Of a DNA stretch of 64,000 nt, positions 1 to 8,039 are shown one piece after another. This DNA comes from SB25 sp029560875. Lineage in GTDB: Bacteria > Bacteroidota > Bacteroidia > Bacteroidales > Tenuifilaceae. The stretch spans positions 19,213 to 83,212 of the forward strand of contig DAOOPM010000015.1 in NCBI GenBank assembly GCA_035388225.1, in the 5' to 3' direction. Positions within the stretch are counted from its first letter, which is position 1; each line of letters starts with the position of its first letter. The position numbers and the translations under genes were made by a program. Under the pieces are notes generated by a model. It was not told the origin of the DNA, made no database searches, and saw only the letters and a program-made list of their open reading frames with translations.

Positions 1-38
1 AAACAAAAAAATCTTTTTTAGCAATTATTTAATTCAAA

Positions 39-2288
39 ATGAATTACTTGAAGTTAATAATACTTACAAGCATTTGCATTGCCTTTTCATTAAAGTTGCA
101 TTCACAAACAATAGAAGTAAAGGATTCATATACCAAGCAGGGAGTTCCCAATGTAAATATTCAATGGAAAAGTGCAATAAACAAGAGCAAAGGAGGCGCA
201 ACAACCAACAGTAAGGGTATTGCTACGCTAGCATCGACGGAGGGCATTATAACTATTACCGCATCGTGTATAGGGTATAAAACTTACACCGATACGATTT
301 CAACATCTAACCTAGTTACAATTTACCTTGAGGAAGATATACTAAATCTAGAGCAGGTTACGGTTACTGGCACACGCACTCCTCGAAGTTTGAAAGAAAC
401 TCCTGTGCTTACTCAACTGGTAAGTCGGAAAGATATTTCGGGCATTAAGGCAACAACAGTCAATGATATTCTTGAGATGGAAATCCCAAGCGTTGAGATG
501 AATTTGCACGGTTATGGTGCAGCCTTATCGTCGCAAGGGTTGGAGGGTAAATACACCTTGGTGCTTATTGATGGTGAGCGAATGGCAGGTGAGAATGATG
601 GAAATGTTGACTTTTCGAGGATTAATGCAGCCAACATTGAACAGGTTGAAATTGTGAAAGGGGCCAGCTCTGCGCTATATGGCTCAAACGCCATTGGTAG
701 TGTAATAAATATTATCACCAAAAAGCCTAGTAAAAAGTTCGAGGTCTCAGCAAGTTTTAGGTATGCCGAACCTAATCAGAAAAACACATCCGATGCTGAA
801 ATTGAGTTGCACGACGAGCAATATATGAGAAAATTTCTGCGAAACTGGGATAGACAAAACATAAACTCCGATATCTCGGTTGGGTTTAAAATGAATTCTG
901 TTTACTCCCAAACTTACTTTGGTTACAAATGTCGCGATGCTTACAAGCTATTCAACACCAAGGAGACTGTGAAGTACTACCCTGAGCTTGATTCAACTGC
1001 TAACGAGGGCATCAGCACTACTTCAACCAATATTTTTGGCTTTGCTGATTATGCTTTTTCCAATAAAACAGGCTTTAACACTAAAAATTGGAGCGGGGAA
1101 CTGAGGGGTAATTTCTATAACCACGAGGAGTTTGATTTTGAGCGTGACAACAAGCATAACATTTATACTAACTACACTGCAGGAGGTTTTCTGGAACGTA
1201 ATTTAGGCCAAAGAAACACTGTCAAAATATCGTTCAACCACGATGTTTACAATAAATATTTATTTAATGAGATAGACGAAGTCAAGGAGAAGAGCTATGG
1301 CAACATCTTTAATCATTTTAGGGCTACATATTCCAACGAACAATATACAAATCACAAGTTACTGTTTGGCGCTGAAATATTCAATGAAATATTAAAAAGC
1401 GACAGGTTTTCATCGGCACAAGAAACTCACTCAGTTAACGATGCAGTAATAATTATTCAGGATGAATACTCAGTAAATTCCAAAACAACAATAGTTGGTG
1501 GGTTGCGAAGCGGTTATCACTCAGCCCATAGTCTGCATTTATCACCTTCGCTAACCATTAAAGTAAGCAATGGCGATTTCAACTACAGAGTATCGTATGC
1601 GCGTGGATTTAGGTCGCCAACACTTAAGGAACTTTATATGAACTGGCAACATCTAACATTATTTACAATTTATGGCGACAAAAATCTAAAGGCCGAAACT
1701 AGCAACTATTTTGCTTTATCAACCGAGTACGTAAACATCAGTAAGCGTTTAAGCATAACGGGTTCACTCTCATATAATAGTATCAAAAATAAAATTGGGG
1801 GTATATGGACTGCAAATCAAACGGAGTACCATTACAAAAATGGTTACGAATACAGTGTGTTTAACGCAGAACTCCTTGCCCGCTGGAAAATACTTAAGTC
1901 TTTACAGGTTAAAGGGGGCTACGCTTACACCCATATACCCGAGGACGAAAGCATTACGCTGCTATCTACGACTAGTCCACACAATCTGACAGCCCAGCTG
2001 GACTATAACTTAACAAAGGGTTGGTATGAGTTAAATGCAAATATCGCCCTGAAGTTTATTGGGAAAAAGAAGGTGCGCGAATTGGATATAGATAACAATA
2101 ACTTCTACATAATGGAATATCCTAATTACTCATTAGTGAACATTAACATTAACCAGCGATTTAAAAGGAATTATTCGCTTAGCATTGGTGTAAAGAATCT
2201 GTTCAGCTACGTTGCTCCAATTCATAGTTTTTATACAACTCCAACCGTTGGACAACGCTTTTTTATTGCTATAGGTTATGATTTCTAA
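39..2288 (+). CDS. TonB-dependent outer-membrane receptor, HmuR/BtuB-like
   Basis: A 749-aa outer-membrane receptor likely to import a scarce ligand such as haem. It has a signal peptide (about residues 1-22, ending near LHSQ), a carboxypeptidase-regulatory-like domain (about 24-100) and a plug domain (about 110-230) containing SALYGSNAIGSVINIITKKP. The rest is a beta-barrel ending in a terminal aromatic residue (GYDF), as expected for BAM-inserted proteins. The start is the first ATG before the signal peptide. The gene is followed after 35 bp by an HmuY-like lipoprotein, so the two probably form one uptake locus and haem is the best substrate guess. No inner-membrane ABC genes follow, so the substrate is inferred from the neighbour only. 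Its promoter lies left of the window or in the first 38 bases. Confidence 0.9.
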   Translation: MNYLKLIILTSICIAFSLKLHSQTIEVKDSYTKQGVPNVNIQWKSAINKSKGGATTNSKGIATLASTEGIITITASCIGYKTYTDTISTSNLVTIYLEEDILNLEQVTVTGTRTPRSLKETPVLTQLVSRKDISGIKATTVNDILEMEIPSVEMNLHGYGAALSSQGLEGKYTLVLIDGERMAGENDGNVDFSRINAANIEQVEIVKGASSALYGSNAIGSVINIITKKPSKKFEVSASFRYAEPNQKNTSDAEIELHDEQYMRKFLRNWDRQNINSDISVGFKMNSVYSQTYFGYKCRDAYKLFNTKETVKYYPELDSTANEGISTTSTNIFGFADYAFSNKTGFNTKNWSGELRGNFYNHEEFDFERDNKHNIYTNYTAGGFLERNLGQRNTVKISFNHDVYNKYLFNEIDEVKEKSYGNIFNHFRATYSNEQYTNHKLLFGAEIFNEILKSDRFSSAQETHSVNDAVIIIQDEYSVNSKTTIVGGLRSGYHSAHSLHLSPSLTIKVSNGDFNYRVSYARGFRSPTLKELYMNWQHLTLFTIYGDKNLKAETSNYFALSTEYVNISKRLSITGSLSYNSIKNKIGGIWTANQTEYHYKNGYEYSVFNAELLARWKILKSLQVKGGYAYTHIPEDESITLLSTTSPHNLTAQLDYNLTKGWYELNANIALKFIGKKKVRELDIDNNNFYIMEYPNYSLVNININQRFKRNYSLSIGVKNLFSYVAPIHSFYTTPTVGQRFFIAIGYDF

Positions 2289-2323
2289 ATACAACACAAA
2301 TAATCACTTAAAACAACTTAACT

Positions 2324-2926
2324 ATGATTAAGAAAACAACACTATTCACAGCGTTTGCATTGGCAGCAGTCACATTTTTAATTTCCTGTGAAAAGGATGA
2401 AACATCACCCAAAAGTGGAAAAGTTATAGAAATAAATGCATCGGCGTACAATGCTTGGACCTACTTCTCATTCGATGAGGACACCGTTGTAAACATAACC
2501 AACTACACTACCTCAACCGATTGGGACATTGCGTTTCATCGTTCCGATGTAAGGGTAAACTGCGGTCAAGCCGGCCCTGGTCAAGGTGGCTCATACAATA
2601 TGGGTAAAATCAACTTCAATTCTGTTACCGAAGCTCCAGCCGATAGATACTCGCTCAACACTACTATCAATATACTAGAATCGTACACTATGCCTCCAGT
2701 TTACGTAACCGCTCCTGGCGACACATTGGTAAGCAAGTGGATGACTATAACCACAAGCAACACTGCACCTCCAACCTATAACTATAGCGATAATATTTAT
2801 GTTATAAGAACAGCAAAGGGTAAGTATGCGAAAATTTGGCTGACAAACTACTTCAATAAACAAAGCCAAAGTGGGCATATTACAATGAAGTACGTTTATC
2901 AGGCAAGCGGAAGTAGACAATTCTAA
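2324..2926 (+). CDS. HmuY-family haem-binding-like lipoprotein
   Basis: A 200-aa lipoprotein with a signal peptide and lipobox cysteine (LISCEKDE, about residue 22). The body matches the HmuY family: an early 'AWTYFSF' strand, then 'STDWDIAFHR', then a Gly-rich stretch. In Porphyromonas, HmuY is a surface haemophore that hands haem to the TonB receptor HmuR. Here the receptor lies directly upstream in the same orientation, and a strong hairpin terminator follows, so receptor and lipoprotein form a two-gene unit. Only a few His/Met residues could ligate haem and I cannot align them to the known ligands, so haem binding is inferred from family and context. Confidence 0.8.
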   Translation: MIKKTTLFTAFALAAVTFLISCEKDETSPKSGKVIEINASAYNAWTYFSFDEDTVVNITNYTTSTDWDIAFHRSDVRVNCGQAGPGQGGSYNMGKINFNSVTEAPADRYSLNTTINILESYTMPPVYVTAPGDTLVSKWMTITTSNTAPPTYNYSDNIYVIRTAKGKYAKIWLTNYFNKQSQSGHITMKYVYQASGSRQF

Positions 2927-2947
2927 ACTTTCATTTACACCAGAAAC

Positions 2948-2974
2948 AACCCCGCAATAAATAGTTGCGGGGTT
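2948..2974 (+). terminator. Rho-independent terminator after the HmuY-like gene
   Basis: A GC-rich stem, AACCCCGCAA paired with TTGCGGGGTT around a 7-nt loop, followed by a T-rich tract. It closes the TonB/HmuY unit. Confidence 0.85.
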
Positions 2975-2990
2975 ATTTTATTTTTAACAG

Positions 2991-3021
2991 ATTGCTGATA
3001 ATCAACAAAACAGTAACTTTG
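2991..3021 (+). promoter_or_regulatory. Bacteroidota-type promoter of rsgA
   Basis: ATTG at 2991-2994 (-33 box), a 19-bp spacer and TAACTTTG at 3014-3021 (-7 box, consensus TAnnTTTG), 17 nt before the rsgA ATG. Confidence 0.7.
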
Positions 3022-3038
3022 TTACAAAAAATAAAAAA

Positions 3039-4106
3039 ATGCAACTGGAAGAATTGGGATATAATATTGAAATTGAAACCTACAGAAAAGAAAATAATCT
3101 TTCTCAGTTTGATATAGGGAGGGTTATTGCCGAACATAAGGAACGATATGAGGTAAGAACAGTTAATGGTGATTTTGATGCAGAAATAATTGGCAATATT
3201 AGGTTTACTGCAAATAGTCGTACCGATTTCCCTGCTGTAGGCGATTGGGTTGCTGTTAGCGAATATGATAAGGACAAACTACTTATTCACGCAATTCTCC
3301 CTCGCAAAACAACTGTAGAAAGGAATGCCATAGGAAAATATGGCGAAACACAGATTATAGCAACCAATATTGATTATGCGTTTATTGTGCAGGCAGTTGA
3401 TAGGGATTTTAACATCAACAGAATTGAGCGATACCTTACTATTTGTAACACATCAAAGGTTAACCCAATTATTATTTTAACAAAGGTTGATTTGATTGAT
3501 AGTGCAACACTTAATGAAATTACTGATAGAATTGAGCATCGTGTTAAACATACCAAAATTATAGCCATTAGTAATTACACCAACATTGGTGTTGATAAAG
3601 TAAAAGAGTTAATTGAGAGAGGCAAAACATACTGTTTAATGGGCTCATCGGGTGTTGGAAAATCAACGTTAATCAATTCTCTTACTGGAAAAGAGATTAT
3701 GCGTACCGATTCAATTAGTGAGACAAGCAATCGTGGGAAGCACATAACTACTCACCGGGAGTTAATTCTGCTCGAGAATGGTGGTGTACTAATTGACAAT
3801 CCTGGTATGCGAGAGGTTGGGATAGCCGATTCTGCTAATGGTCTTGAAATCACCTTTGATGATATCCTAAAATACGCTTCAGACTGTAAGTACGCCGATT
3901 GCCAGCACACACACGAGGCTGGTTGTGCAGTAATTGAGGCCGTTGAAAATGGCGAAATCGACCGAGCATCGTACGAGAATTACCTGAAAATGGTGCGAGA
4001 ACGCACTTTCTTCGAAACCAGCCAAACGGAGAAGAAACGCAAAGAAAAAATGTTTGGAAAGATTCTGAAAAACTATAAGAAGGATATGAAACGGAACGAT
4101 TTGTAA
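3039..4106 (+). CDS. rsgA: Small ribosomal subunit biogenesis GTPase RsgA
   Basis: A 355-aa circularly permuted GTPase that checks late 30S maturation. An N-terminal OB-fold (about 1-100) precedes a G domain whose motifs are in permuted order: TKVD (G4, about 147), GSSGVGKST (G1/P-loop, about 200) and DNPGMRE (G3, about 253). The C-terminal zinc site has the family pattern C-x4-C-x-H-x5-C (starting near residue 282). Length is normal. It is a single-gene unit with its own promoter upstream and a strong terminator immediately after the stop codon. Confidence 0.97.
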   Translation: MQLEELGYNIEIETYRKENNLSQFDIGRVIAEHKERYEVRTVNGDFDAEIIGNIRFTANSRTDFPAVGDWVAVSEYDKDKLLIHAILPRKTTVERNAIGKYGETQIIATNIDYAFIVQAVDRDFNINRIERYLTICNTSKVNPIIILTKVDLIDSATLNEITDRIEHRVKHTKIIAISNYTNIGVDKVKELIERGKTYCLMGSSGVGKSTLINSLTGKEIMRTDSISETSNRGKHITTHRELILLENGGVLIDNPGMREVGIADSANGLEITFDDILKYASDCKYADCQHTHEAGCAVIEAVENGEIDRASYENYLKMVRERTFFETSQTEKKRKEKMFGKILKNYKKDMKRNDL

Positions 4107-4112
4107 AACTTT

Positions 4113-4139
4113 AAAGCGAGGAAATCCTCGCTTTTTTTT
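4113..4139 (+). terminator. Rho-independent terminator of rsgA
   Basis: GCGAGG/CCTCGC stem with a 4-nt loop, extended by A-T pairs, followed by eight Ts. It begins a few bases after the rsgA stop. Confidence 0.9.
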
Positions 4140-4248
4140 ACCTACAACCTAGTGTTTCAATTAATTTTTGGCAGCCTCCGCTCTTAATAAACTCGGAATG
4201 CTCCTCAACGAATTCAAATTGTTTGCCGCAAATCTTGCTACATTCCAT
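4138..4248 (-). CDS. Possible 36-aa Cys-rich small protein or gene remnant
   Basis: On the minus strand, 36 codons run from an ATG at 4246-4248 to TAA at 4138-4140, starting MECSKICGKQFEF and ending LIETLGCR. It has four cysteines and an acidic/amphipathic composition that looks coded rather than random. I do not recognise the family. It sits in the interval downstream of both convergent neighbours. It could be a true small zinc- or metal-binding protein, the 3' remnant of a decayed gene, or chance. Confidence 0.3.
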   Translation of the reverse strand: MECSKICGKQFEFVEEHSEFIKSGGCQKLIETLGCR

Positions 4249-4466
4249 TTCATAATTGGAAATATGTTGTCATTGCTCAATCTTTTTTACCTATTTGGGG
4301 TGCATTTGTAATTATACCACCCCTAATTGGCTCATAAGATGTGGTTGAGTTTGTTTTATGAGTACAAGCAAGATTTATCTAATACACTATCGTTTTACAT
4401 TGTAAAATGGAATAAGATAGGCACTTCTACAAATCATTCTATTATTTTCTTCTAAGACTGCCTGAA
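4249..4466. other. Intergenic interval with a 15-bp palindrome
   Basis: Together with the small ORF this fills the 360 bases between rsgA and the next gene. No recognisable long coding sequence is present. A perfect palindrome TTTTACA-T-TGTAAAA lies at 4393-4407. I see no RNA gene. Confidence 0.5.
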
Positions 4467-5609
4467 TTATCTATAAATTAAATGAGGTACAAACCTGCTT
4501 AAATTTCCTGTAATTAAATCTTTACTCTCACGGATTCCAATACCTGCAGGTTCCTGTCCAACAATCCAACTCCCAATTAATGCATAGTTATTGCTGAATT
4601 CAGGAAGTATGGATAGTTCCTGATAAATAAAGCCTTCATCACCGTATTCACCTGCCGACTCTTGAATAATGTTTCCATGCTTAACTATTTGAATATTCGC
4701 TCCTTCTCTTGATAAAATTGGCTTTTTAACATAGTTAAATCCAATGCGATTCTTATCTTTCTCAAAATAGCACTCTAGCAAATTTTTATGGCCTTTATTT
4801 AATTGCCATAGAATTGGCAGTATGGCTTTGTTTGATAGGAGCATTTTCCAACTTGGTTCAATCCAATGTGTATTGTTTCTATCAATTGTAATATTCTTTC
4901 CAAATTCTTCATTAACTAGCCATTCATAAGGATATAGTTTAAAAATATTGCGTATGGTTTTATTTTCTAAATCAACAAACACATTACTTTCATTGTCCCA
5001 GCCAATTTCATCAATATAGATATACTTAGTATTTAATCCTGCTTGAATGGCGCAGTCGCGGAGATATTCTGTAGTCGTAAAATCCTCAAGGGTATCCTTA
5101 ATGGTAGTAAAGTAAAGCGTATCGTTATATAGATAATCTTTGAGGTGTTTCCAGTATTCAACTAATTTTTCGTGAATTGAGTTAAACTGATCTTTGCTTT
5201 TATCGAAATCTTGCAACCAGTACCACTGCACTACCGATGATTCAAAAAGAGAAGTAGGGGTATCGGCATTAAATTCTAGTAATTTAGGAACACCATTGTT
5301 AAATGAAAAATCAAAACGACCGTATATTGATGGAGCATCGTTGTTCCAGGTAGATTCAATGTGAGGAACAAACCATTCTGGAATATGGAAAAGATTATAG
5401 AGATTATGGTCAATCACATACTGCACCGCAATAAGACACATGTCCCAAAGTTCAGATGTAGCCTTTTCGATGGTTTCTATTTCATCCATTGTAAACTCAT
5501 AGTAAACTGACTCATCCCAGTATGTAGCATCTGATGAATGAAACTTAAACCCAATACTTTCAACCTTTTCCTGCCAATTTGAACGGGGTAAAATTATATG
5601 TCTTCTCAT
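4467..5609 (-). CDS. Glutathionylspermidine synthase-like ATP-grasp enzyme (YgiC/YjfC family)
   Basis: A 380-aa cytosolic protein of the GSP_synth family, close in length to E. coli YgiC and YjfC. Recognisable family stretches are the N-terminal 'WDESVYYEFT', 'YGRFDFSF', 'LLEFNADTPTSLFES' (about 100-115) and the late 'KKPILSREGANI' ATP-grasp segment (about 315). The family ligates an amine to a carboxylate using ATP. The amidase domain of bifunctional Gsp is absent, so the true substrate is unknown. It is the last gene of a three-gene minus-strand operon, 11 bp after a small lipoprotein that carries the YgiB-like tail. That parallels the ygiB-ygiC pair of E. coli and makes the family call firm. 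Confidence 0.9.
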   Translation of the reverse strand: MRRHIILPRSNWQEKVESIGFKFHSSDATYWDESVYYEFTMDEIETIEKATSELWDMCLIAVQYVIDHNLYNLFHIPEWFVPHIESTWNNDAPSIYGRFDFSFNNGVPKLLEFNADTPTSLFESSVVQWYWLQDFDKSKDQFNSIHEKLVEYWKHLKDYLYNDTLYFTTIKDTLEDFTTTEYLRDCAIQAGLNTKYIYIDEIGWDNESNVFVDLENKTIRNIFKLYPYEWLVNEEFGKNITIDRNNTHWIEPSWKMLLSNKAILPILWQLNKGHKNLLECYFEKDKNRIGFNYVKKPILSREGANIQIVKHGNIIQESAGEYGDEGFIYQELSILPEFSNNYALIGSWIVGQEPAGIGIRESKDLITGNLSRFVPHLIYR

Positions 5610-5620
5610 CTACAATGTTT

Positions 5621-5941
5621 TTATGATGACACATGAAAACCACTACGTCCAAAACCTCCGCGAGTTACAGAACTCTTTGCTGGATTCGTTCCGTAGTTTG
5701 AACTTTCATGAATGCCCGATGAATAATAGCCTGTGCGCTGATAGCCACTTGGAGTGTAAATACCATAGGGCCTAAATGCATAAAACCCACCCCCATGTAT
5801 TGCAGAACTTCTTGCTGGACTATATTTTGCAGTACTATCGGAACGCATATACACCATCCTATTAGGGGTGTTTTTTTTATTAGAGCAAGATGATATAGTG
5901 GCAGCAACTAAAACAAGAGGAATAATTCGTGATTTTTTCAT
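5621..5941 (-). CDS. Small lipoprotein with YgiB-like VTRGGFG tail
   Basis: A 106-aa lipoprotein. It has a short signal peptide with lipobox (ATISSCSNKK, Cys about 19), then a low-complexity Gly/Ser/Tyr-rich body ('GGGFYAFRPYG', 'GYQRTGYYSSG') and the C-terminal motif SSVTRGGFGRSG (about residues 90-101). From memory, E. coli YgiB (DUF1190) ends with a similar Ser/Thr-rich segment containing VTRGGFG, and it is also encoded just before the ATP-grasp gene ygiC. I therefore propose this as a reduced Bacteroidota counterpart. The conserved tail may be what the ATP-grasp enzyme recognises or modifies, but a lipoprotein and a cytosolic enzyme should meet only before export, so this is speculation. 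Spacing is 4 bp to the gene before and 11 bp to the gene after. Confidence 0.75.
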   Translation of the reverse strand: MKKSRIIPLVLVAATISSCSNKKNTPNRMVYMRSDSTAKYSPARSSAIHGGGFYAFRPYGIYTPSGYQRTGYYSSGIHESSNYGTNPAKSSVTRGGFGRSGFHVSS

Positions 5942-5945
5942 AATG

Positions 5946-6260
5946 CTACTTAACGGTTATATACACCTCATATTCTTTTGGAACAGATACAATTCTTGTT
6001 TCGCCCTGATTATTTTCAGCCTCTTGGGAAATCCTGCCTAATGCTGGAATAGTATCGGTGTATACAATCTTTTTTACAAGAGTGCCTTTCACCCAAACAT
6101 TATGAGTAGTCTTAATAATATCTCTATTAATGTCTAAATGATCTATACTAATCGAAGTCTCAATTGATCTATCTTTTGATATTTCTTTTACTATATCAGA
6201 CTTACATGACAAAAGCAAAATTCCGATGAATGCGGTTAACGAAAAAGACAGTATTTTCAC
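5946..6260 (-). CDS. Small hypothetical lipoprotein, first gene of the ygiBC-like operon
   Basis: A hypothetical lipoprotein of about 104 aa. The frame is open up to an ATG at 6321-6323. However, a good -7 box (TAATTTTG, minus strand) lies at 6302-6309, so transcription should begin after that ATG. The GTG at 6258-6260 directly precedes a proper lipoprotein signal (KILSFSLTAF...LLLSCKSD) and is the better start. The mature part has no family I recognise. It contains alternating hydrophobic segments such as 'ETSISIDHLDIN' and 'EYEVYITVK' that suggest a small beta-rich domain. It is 4 bp from the next gene, so co-expressed with the YgiB-like protein and the ATP-grasp enzyme. Confidence 0.7.
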   Translation of the reverse strand: MKILSFSLTAFIGILLLSCKSDIVKEISKDRSIETSISIDHLDINRDIIKTTHNVWVKGTLVKKIVYTDTIPALGRISQEAENNQGETRIVSVPKEYEVYITVK

Positions 6261-6301
6261 TATTTTAATTTTAAAATGATTATAAATATTTTGAGTTCGC
6301 A

Positions 6302-6309
6302 CAAAATTA
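6302..6309 (-). promoter_or_regulatory. -7 box for the minus-strand ygiBC-like operon
   Basis: Minus-strand TAATTTTG, an exact TAnnTTTG match, with ATTG at 6328-6331 18 bp further upstream. It lies inside the longest reading frame of the lipoprotein gene and so argues for its GTG start. Confidence 0.55.
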
Positions 6310-6435
6310 AAAGAAAATAACAAAATCCAATTTCTAAAAATATTTTTTTACAATTGCCAAGTTGAAAACAATACCTTAATAGAGTTTTTTATCATAAACA
6401 TTTCACCTAATTTCATAGGGTAGCCATAGTGGTTA

Positions 6436-6464
6436 GGTATCTTATGTATAAAAGCAGAGATACC
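6436..6464 (+). promoter_or_regulatory. Inverted repeat in the leader of the aspartyl protease gene
   Basis: GGTATCT at 6436-6442 pairs with AGATACC at 6458-6464 around a 15-nt loop. It ends 28 bp before the ATG at 6493. It could be an operator or a 5'-UTR hairpin. Confidence 0.35.
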
Positions 6465-6492
6465 GAAAGGTAAAAACCTAAAAACCACTGCC

Positions 6493-7737
6493 ATGAGAAC
6501 GCTACACACCATAATCTCCACACTAATCGGAGTTTTGATAGCGGCGGGAGTGCTAGCTGAAAAGCCCGAGAGTACGATGTTCTACCTAAACAGCAAGAAT
6601 GATTCCTACAAAGCAAATTTCACACTTGCTTCGCATCTAATGGTTTTAACATTCGCAATTAATGGCTCCGACTCGCTTAACCTTATTTTTGATACCGGTG
6701 CTGGACGTACAATTATTACTGAAATCTCAAACCCATACATTGTTTCGCTAAACCAAGCACGAAAAGTTAAACTGAGAGGTCTTGGAACTGATGAATCCGT
6801 TGACGGTTTGATTTCCAAAAACAACAAACTCTCAATGGGGAAAATTGAGGGTAAGGCACAAGAGTTACTGGTTGTTCCTAATAAGGTTATTGATTTAACC
6901 GCACGTGTTGGACATCCTATAAATGGTGTGATTGGACGCTCAATATTTGAACAATTCGTGGTGGAAATAAATTATACCAAACAAACCGTTCACTTTTACA
7001 ATCCCAATAAGTATAAACGAAAAATTCATAAAGACGCAGACATTATCCCAATTGAATTGATTGATGGAAAGCCATATATAACCGCAATGGTTACAATAAA
7101 CGGAGTAGATATTCCTGTTAAATTGCTATTCGACACAGGAATGAGTTTTGCATTATGGCTCGACCCTTATACCAACTCAAACATTAAACCAAGCACTGTG
7201 CATAGACAAGAAGTACTAGGACAAGGGCTAAACGGAAATCTTTCAGGTGAAATTTCAAGGGTTGAAAAATTTAGAATAGGAAAATTCGAGTTCAGCAATG
7301 TGATTACTGCATTCCCCGATTCCAATGCTATTCGCGACGCTATAACCGATAATGGCAGAAATGGAAGCGTTGGTGCGGAAATATTTAGACGATTTAACGT
7401 CGTAATTGATTACCACAATCAACAAATAATACTCAGAAAGAATTCGAATTTTGACGACCCTTTCCGCTACGATATGTCAGGAATTGAGATAGGCCCTATA
7501 GTTGAGGGTTTACCCTTTTACAAAGTCCTATCAGTTGGAAGTAACACCCCAGCATCGGAGTGCGGATTAATGGTAAACGATGAGATTAAATCAATAAATG
7601 GCACCTCTGCAAATACATTGAAAATATCAGACATCTCTAATATTTTAAAAAGTAAAGAGGGTAAAACAATTAAAATGACAGTTTTAAGAAATGGCCAAAC
7701 AATTAAGATGAAGTTTAAGTTACGTGAGTTGATTTAA
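6493..7737 (+). CDS. Secreted retropepsin-like aspartyl protease with PDZ domain
   Basis: A 414-aa exported protein with an N-terminal signal/anchor (about 1-22). Two aspartyl-protease half-domains follow, each with a catalytic-type motif: FDTGAGRT with Asp near 67 and FDTGMSFA with Asp near 214. A C-terminal PDZ domain (about 325-414) contains 'GLPFYKVLSVGSNTPASECGL' split by short gaps and 'GDEIKSINGT'-like sequence. This is a family common in Bacteroidota, acting in the periplasm or at the cell surface. Having both half-sites in one chain means it could act as a monomer. Substrate unknown. It is monocistronic, divergent from the ygiBC-like operon. Confidence 0.85.
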   Translation: MRTLHTIISTLIGVLIAAGVLAEKPESTMFYLNSKNDSYKANFTLASHLMVLTFAINGSDSLNLIFDTGAGRTIITEISNPYIVSLNQARKVKLRGLGTDESVDGLISKNNKLSMGKIEGKAQELLVVPNKVIDLTARVGHPINGVIGRSIFEQFVVEINYTKQTVHFYNPNKYKRKIHKDADIIPIELIDGKPYITAMVTINGVDIPVKLLFDTGMSFALWLDPYTNSNIKPSTVHRQEVLGQGLNGNLSGEISRVEKFRIGKFEFSNVITAFPDSNAIRDAITDNGRNGSVGAEIFRRFNVVIDYHNQQIILRKNSNFDDPFRYDMSGIEIGPIVEGLPFYKVLSVGSNTPASECGLMVNDEIKSINGTSANTLKISDISNILKSKEGKTIKMTVLRNGQTIKMKFKLRELI

Positions 7738-8039
7738 GAATTAATTCGAACTTTGTTAACCTCCAATATAATGTTGTATAAAAAAGATAAACCACAATGG
7801 GCTTAAAGTACTTCACAAAGAACACTATGTATTAAAAACTTTGTGAACTTGGTGTATCCATTGTGTTACTTTGTGGTCAAAAACTGCATTTAATGTATTC
7901 TCTTTTTATTTCTTTCAAGATAAACCATTCACTGTTAACATATTGACAAAAAATCAATATTTCCTTTTAATGTTTTTCGACTTGTTTCGTCATTAAGATG
8001 TAAACAAATCAAAAAAAACATTAACTAAAAATTATTGCT
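7738..8039. other. 302-base intergenic region with CTTTGTG repeat and candidate ECF promoter
   Basis: No gene is visible. At 7812-7847 a perfect 9-bp inverted repeat (TTCACAAAG/CTTTGTGAA) begins a stretch rich in CTTTGTG/TTGTG words (to about 7880), resembling decayed dispersed intergenic repeats seen in this phylum. Closer to the gene, CGTC at 7988-7991 lies about 50 bp before the ATG and could be the -10 of a sigma-factor-autoregulated promoter. Confidence 0.45.
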
